Below, in pieces: positions 60,366-64,000 of a stretch of 64,000 nucleotides of DNA. The notes below the pieces were generated by a model. It was not told the origin of the DNA. It did not search any database and was given only the letters and a program-made list of their open reading frames with translations. How positions within the stretch are numbered: position 1 is the stretch's first letter; the number at the start of each line of letters is the position of its first letter. Both the position numbers and the translations under genes were made by a program. Source of the DNA: an uncultured Paracoccaceae bacterium (GTDB lineage: Bacteria > Pseudomonadota > Alphaproteobacteria > Rhodobacterales > Rhodobacteraceae); the NCBI GenBank assembly GCA_947497985.1, contig CANMIX010000003.1, positions 1 through 64,000 on the forward strand, read 5' to 3'.

Positions 60366-61832
60366 CTACCTCATCACAAAAGGATCGGGAATTGGCTCAT
60401 CGCTGGTCCGTAGCCAAACGGCCTTAATTTTTGTGTAGTCGAGTGCGGCCTGAATACCGCCCTCGCGGCCGTGACCTGATAGGCCGTGGCCTCCAAAAGG
60501 GGCAATGGGGCTGACGGCTCGGTAGGTGTTCACCCAGACAATACCTGCACGGATGCCACGTATCATGCGGTGCGCCCGTGTTAGGTCCTTTGTAAAGACA
60601 CCTGACGCAAGTCCAAACGCCGTGTCATTTGCAAGCTGCAAAGCCTCAGCTTCGGAGTCAAAACTTAGAACCGACAAGACTGGGCCGAAGAATTCAGCCG
60701 ACAGGCAGGGGGCGTCCGGCGCATCTGTGCAATCAATGATTGTTGGCGGGAAATAAGTCCCTTCGCGGTCAATCGCTTTGCCACCGGTGATAACCTTCGC
60801 ACCCGCGGCCTTGGACGCGGCGACCAAATCCACGGCTGTCGTCAGTTGGCCTTGCGTGCACAGCGGGCCAATTTCGGTCTGCATGTCATCGGGTGCCCCG
60901 ATCACCACGGCTTCGGCTTTTTCCTTCAAGCGAGCAAGGAAGGCATCTTTGATCTTGTTCGAGATAATCAACCGTGAACCTGCAACGCAACTTTGTCCGG
61001 TGGCAGCAAAAATACCCGATATCTGTGCATTCACCGCGCTTTCAATGTCAGCATCTTCAAAGACGATGAATGGAGATTTGCCACCAAGCTCCAGCGAGGT
61101 TGAAGCAAGGTTTTCAGCTGAATTTCTTACGATTTGCCGTGCCGTATCAGGCCCGCCTGTAAAGGCGACATGATCAACCTTGGGGTGCGCGGTCAGGACG
61201 GCGCCACATTCAGCCCCAAACCCTGTGATGACATTCAAAACACCGGGTGGGAAACCAGCCTGGTCAAAAATACGGGCAAATTCCAGCATGGGAGCTGGTC
61301 CGTCCTCGGAGGCTTTGAGCACGACAGTGCAGCCTGCGGCCAAGGCAGGGCCAATCTTGACCGCTGACAGGAAAAGCTGCGAATTCCAGGGAACGATGGC
61401 AGCCACAACGCCAATAGGTTCGCGGCGCAGCCAGACCTCCATATCGGGTTTGTCGATGGGCAGATGAGCGCCTTCGATCTTGTCGGCAAGCCCTGCGTAA
61501 TAGCGGTAATACTCAGCCACATAGGCGATCTGGGCCGAGGTTTCGCGGATGATCTTGCCCGTATCGCGGGTTTCAAGCTGGGCTAATTTTGGTGCGTTTT
61601 CTGCAATTAAATCGGCCAACCGGTACAACAGCTTGCCCCGCGCCGAGGCTGTCATAGTTGCCCAGCTTGGATCGCAAAACGCATCATGTGCTGCGTTTAC
61701 AGCGGCGTTAACGTCCTCGGTCCGGGCCTCTGGCATCATCGCCCAAACTTTGCCTGTCGCGGGGTCGTGGCTTGGGAATTGGGCACTGCCGTTTGAAAAT
61801 GCGCCGCCGATATATTGTTGAAAATTCTGCAT
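60366..61832 (-). CDS. Aldehyde dehydrogenase family protein
   Basis: A 488-residue NAD(P)-dependent dehydrogenase. The catalytic Glu248 is in LELGGKSP and Cys282 in ATGQSCVAG. The cofactor motif VPWNSQ is at 148-153 and FTGGPDTA at 224-231. It is fourth in the visible minus-strand operon, 9 bases after the LLM monooxygenase, and would oxidise an aldehyde released by ring or chain cleavage. Substrate is unknown. Confidence 0.9.
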   Translation of the reverse strand: MQNFQQYIGGAFSNGSAQFPSHDPATGKVWAMMPEARTEDVNAAVNAAHDAFCDPSWATMTASARGKLLYRLADLIAENAPKLAQLETRDTGKIIRETSAQIAYVAEYYRYYAGLADKIEGAHLPIDKPDMEVWLRREPIGVVAAIVPWNSQLFLSAVKIGPALAAGCTVVLKASEDGPAPMLEFARIFDQAGFPPGVLNVITGFGAECGAVLTAHPKVDHVAFTGGPDTARQIVRNSAENLASTSLELGGKSPFIVFEDADIESAVNAQISGIFAATGQSCVAGSRLIISNKIKDAFLARLKEKAEAVVIGAPDDMQTEIGPLCTQGQLTTAVDLVAASKAAGAKVITGGKAIDREGTYFPPTIIDCTDAPDAPCLSAEFFGPVLSVLSFDSEAEALQLANDTAFGLASGVFTKDLTRAHRMIRGIRAGIVWVNTYRAVSPIAPFGGHGLSGHGREGGIQAALDYTKIKAVWLRTSDEPIPDPFVMR

Positions 61833-61841
61833 GGATTTTCC

Positions 61842-62879
61842 TTAGGCGAAGGCTGGCATGACGTCTGCGATGAACCGCTCGAGGGATGCTTTCTTACGCG
61901 CAAAGCTCATCCCGCTGTCGATCCAAAATGAATACTCATCATACCCCAGGTCTTCGTATTCTTTGATACGCGCAATTGCGTTTTCGGGGGTGGCAATCAC
62001 GTTGTCGCGCAACATGGCTTCGGGTGAATAGAAAGGATGGGCTGCGATCTCTTGCTCTGACAGCTCCGCAATCAACCCCTGTGAAACGGGCCGTTCGTTT
62101 TTGAACCATGCCCCGAAATAACAATAAAACCGGTTAATCTCCTCTGCGGCGCGTTGCGCATCTTCGAGGTCAGAAGCGATGTATGTGTGGTTCAGCAACA
62201 TGATTTCAGGGCGTGGTACGTCAGGAAACTTGTCACAGGCTGCGTTGAATGTATCCATCAGTTTGATGATTTCCGCGTCGCCTTGCCAAAGCGGAGTCAC
62301 CTGCACATGACAGCCGTTTGAGACCGCAAATTCGTGGCTGTTCGGGTCGCGCGCAGCAACCCAGATTGGGGGGCCGTTTTCTTGCATTGGTTTGGGTGAT
62401 GAAGTGGTTTCGGGGAAAGAATGATATGTGCCTTCATGGGCATAATCGCCTGTCCACAATCCCTTGATGGCGGGCACCAATTCACGCATGCGCAACCCGG
62501 CGTCCCATGCATCCATACCGGGAACCATTCGTTCGTATTCATAACTGTAGGCGCCTCGCGCGATACCGAGTTCTAGCCGTCCGTCGACGATCATATCGGT
62601 CATCGCGGCCTCACCTGCCAGCCGGATGGGGTGCCAAAACGGAGCGATGACAGTGCCGGTCCCAAGGCGGACATTTTTGGTTTGGCGGGCGAGATCAATT
62701 AGATTTAAGAATGGGTTCGGCGCGATGGTGAAGTCCATACCATGATGCTCACCCGTCCAAACCGCATGCATGCCGCCCTCATCTGCAATCTTAGCAAGGG
62801 CAATGAATTCATCATAAAGCGCGCGCTGGTTCTGATCGCCAGAGGTCCGCTCCATATGGACAAAAAGTGAAAATCGCAT
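61842..62879 (-). CDS. LLM-class flavin-dependent oxidoreductase (bacterial luciferase-like monooxygenase)
   Basis: A 345-residue TIM-barrel enzyme that uses reduced FMN from a partner reductase to oxygenate its substrate. The early strand motif MRFSLFVHMER, WTGEHHGMDF (residues 41-50) and GRLELGIARGAYSYEYE (flavin phosphate loop, about 100-116) are typical. The partner flavin reductase gene lies 9 bases upstream. LLM monooxygenases with a reductase, hydrolase and aldehyde dehydrogenase often open heterocyclic or terpenoid rings; the substrate here cannot be read. Confidence 0.88.
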   Translation of the reverse strand: MRFSLFVHMERTSGDQNQRALYDEFIALAKIADEGGMHAVWTGEHHGMDFTIAPNPFLNLIDLARQTKNVRLGTGTVIAPFWHPIRLAGEAAMTDMIVDGRLELGIARGAYSYEYERMVPGMDAWDAGLRMRELVPAIKGLWTGDYAHEGTYHSFPETTSSPKPMQENGPPIWVAARDPNSHEFAVSNGCHVQVTPLWQGDAEIIKLMDTFNAACDKFPDVPRPEIMLLNHTYIASDLEDAQRAAEEINRFYCYFGAWFKNERPVSQGLIAELSEQEIAAHPFYSPEAMLRDNVIATPENAIARIKEYEDLGYDEYSFWIDSGMSFARKKASLERFIADVMPAFA

Positions 62880-62888
62880 GTGGTTCCC

Positions 62889-63797
62889 CTATGCTATCGG
62901 GCGGACTTCGCCACTGTTTTGGTTTCCGTAGTAAATGCCAAAGCTTCCAATGATGGCCTCGCGGCTCAACCGCTCCAACATGCTCAAAATGGCCGGGTCC
63001 GACACATCATCTAGTGCGGTTGTGTTCAGCGGAACAAAGGTTCCGTGTTTGGGCGTGCCCTGTGCCGCGGAGCATAAAAACGCAATATGTTGGCGCTTGC
63101 GTCCGAGATCTTCGAAAATGGAATAGATAAATCCTGGCTTTGCCGTCAGGCCCGCCGCGTCAATCAGGCTTTGTACAGCGGCCGCGGTGCCTTGGTCCTT
63201 CACGGACGTTTCAGGCAGTGCCAAACCGCCGTTGCCATCATCAATAAGGAGCACCTCACCATTCCGTTCAATCACAGCTGAGACGATCAAATTGCTGTTC
63301 TGGGCGAGGGCCTCTGCCGACATAGCCGGGGTTACATAGGCACCGCCGACATAGCCCAAACCGGGGTTGGATGATTGATCAAATGCCATAACGGTGCCGA
63401 TCAGAATCACGTGGTCCCCTGCTTCAACGGTTTTATGCATGGCGCAGTCAAACCAAGCGGACACATCCGCAAGGATTGGCGACCCATGAGGGCCGTTTTC
63501 CCATTGCGTGGTGGCAAAGCGGTCTGCAACGGGCCACGCAAATGTATTGGAAACATCGACCTGAGTTTCGGCTAGAACGTTCACCGCAAATCCGTCCGCT
63601 GAGGTAAGCGCGTCGTAGTTTTGGGATGTTTTCGCCAGGCAGACCAAAACCAACGGCGGATCCAGCGAGACAGATGTGAAAGAGTTCGCCGTAAACCCAA
63701 TCGGCTCGCGGTTTTTGTCATACGCGGTCACGACGGTCACGCCTGTCATAAAGCTGCCAAAAGCATTGCGAAGGGCCCGGGGATCAAGCGAGGTCAT
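62889..63797 (-). CDS. Flavin reductase with C-terminal Nudix-like domain
   Basis: About 302 residues. Residues 1-165 are a flavin reductase-like FMN-binding split barrel (RNAFGSFMTGVTVVTAYDKN, then IGFTANSFTSVSLDPPLVLV). Residues about 170-290 add a domain starting IVSAVIERNGEVLLIDDGNG with GLALPETSV, resembling a Nudix fold without the complete Nudix box (no GX5EX7REUXEEXGU). The ATG at 63797 follows aaagga. Its stop-start junction with the upstream hydrolase is ATGA. It supplies reduced flavin to the LLM enzyme next door. Confidence 0.83.
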   Translation of the reverse strand: MTSLDPRALRNAFGSFMTGVTVVTAYDKNREPIGFTANSFTSVSLDPPLVLVCLAKTSQNYDALTSADGFAVNVLAETQVDVSNTFAWPVADRFATTQWENGPHGSPILADVSAWFDCAMHKTVEAGDHVILIGTVMAFDQSSNPGLGYVGGAYVTPAMSAEALAQNSNLIVSAVIERNGEVLLIDDGNGGLALPETSVKDQGTAAAVQSLIDAAGLTAKPGFIYSIFEDLGRKRQHIAFLCSAAQGTPKHGTFVPLNTTALDDVSDPAILSMLERLSREAIIGSFGIYYGNQNSGEVRPIA

Positions 63798-64000
63798 AGC
63801 TGCTCCTTTTTCGTAACGGGCATTTTTAGCCATGCATCCAGATGTGCGTTTACGGTTTCCGCTGCAGTCAACGAGACCATGTGGCGATGCCCGTCGATCA
63901 CAATGGCATGTCCATCGGGCGCACCGGCGACCATTGCCCGTGACATTTCGGGCGTCGAATTGGGGTCATCGCTCCCGGTCAGGGCTGCAAAGGGGCATTG
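63794..64000 (-). CDS. Alpha/beta hydrolase, C-terminal fragment
   Basis: Only the last 68 codons lie in the window. They hold the acid-His half of an alpha/beta hydrolase: ALTGSDDPNSTPEMSRAMVA, then IDGHRHMVSLTAAETVNAHL, with the catalytic His in GHRHMV. The stop codon overlaps the flavin reductase start by 4 bases, so it belongs to the same operon and would hydrolyse the product of the monooxygenase or an ester or lactone of the substrate. The N-terminus and nucleophile are outside the window. Confidence 0.75.
   Translation of the reverse strand, partial: QCPFAALTGSDDPNSTPEMSRAMVAGAPDGHAIVIDGHRHMVSLTAAETVNAHLDAWLKMPVTKKEQL

Noticed and set aside
1-64000. CRISPR array
   Set aside because: No regularly spaced direct repeats were seen anywhere, and there are no cas-like genes.

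Overview
This window is GC-rich DNA from an alphaproteobacterium, most likely a marine Rhodobacterales (Roseobacter-type) species. The supporting markers are a MipZ-type ParA ATPase, rpmE next to rplS, the FYDLN-acid protein next to a tRNA-Ala, TRAP and Dpp-type transporters with fused ATPases, and BetI-like TetR regulators. No species can be named from sequence alone.

Layout. 1-820: an IS3-family graveyard, with one element inserted into another next to an OrfB remnant. 821-1301: no confident gene. 1302-10208: a minus-strand operon (oligopeptide-type ABC transporter, D-2-hydroxyacid dehydrogenase, DUF475 membrane protein, RraA-like aldolase) with a divergent LysR regulator. 10327-13479: SDR, YceI, LysR and an acetyltransferase. 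13580-26829: a module with a MarR regulator, a TRAP transporter, a fused 5-oxoprolinase/hydantoinase, a second Dpp-type ABC system and pyroglutamyl-peptidase, ending at a LysR gene (26944-27831). 27911-33656: TetR plus a third Dpp-type ABC system with a Tat-exported binding protein. 33736-39583: an opine/basic-amino-acid ABC importer divergent from TetR, an aminotransferase and a dimethylargininase-like hydrolase. 39680-46030: 3-hydroxyisobutyrate dehydrogenase-like enzyme, aldehyde dehydrogenase, enolase-superfamily enzyme, GMC oxidoreductase and LysR. 46085-53250: a betaine-type ABC importer behind a DUF1989-GcvT fusion, with a divergent LacI gene and paired operators. 53287-60050: mostly housekeeping (mipZ, rpmE, rplS, a GGDEF protein, GntR, GST, an M48-like peptidase, the FYDLN protein, tRNA-Ala). 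60366-64000: a two-component flavin monooxygenase operon running off the right edge.

How it works together. From 1.3 to 53 kb the region is a string of uptake-plus-catabolism cassettes, most with a divergent regulator. It holds six transport systems: three Dpp-type ABC, one polar amino acid ABC, one betaine-type ABC and one TRAP. The most coherent reading is nitrogen-rich osmolyte and peptide scavenging: pyroglutamyl peptides to pyroglutamate to glutamate (Pcp plus oxoprolinase); methylated arginine or a related guanidino compound by hydrolysis and/or transamination; and an N-methylated amine handled by the GcvT fusion. These substrate assignments are inferences from family and neighbourhood. 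Several operators are visible as inverted repeats, and four binding-protein genes are each followed by a hairpin before the next transporter gene.
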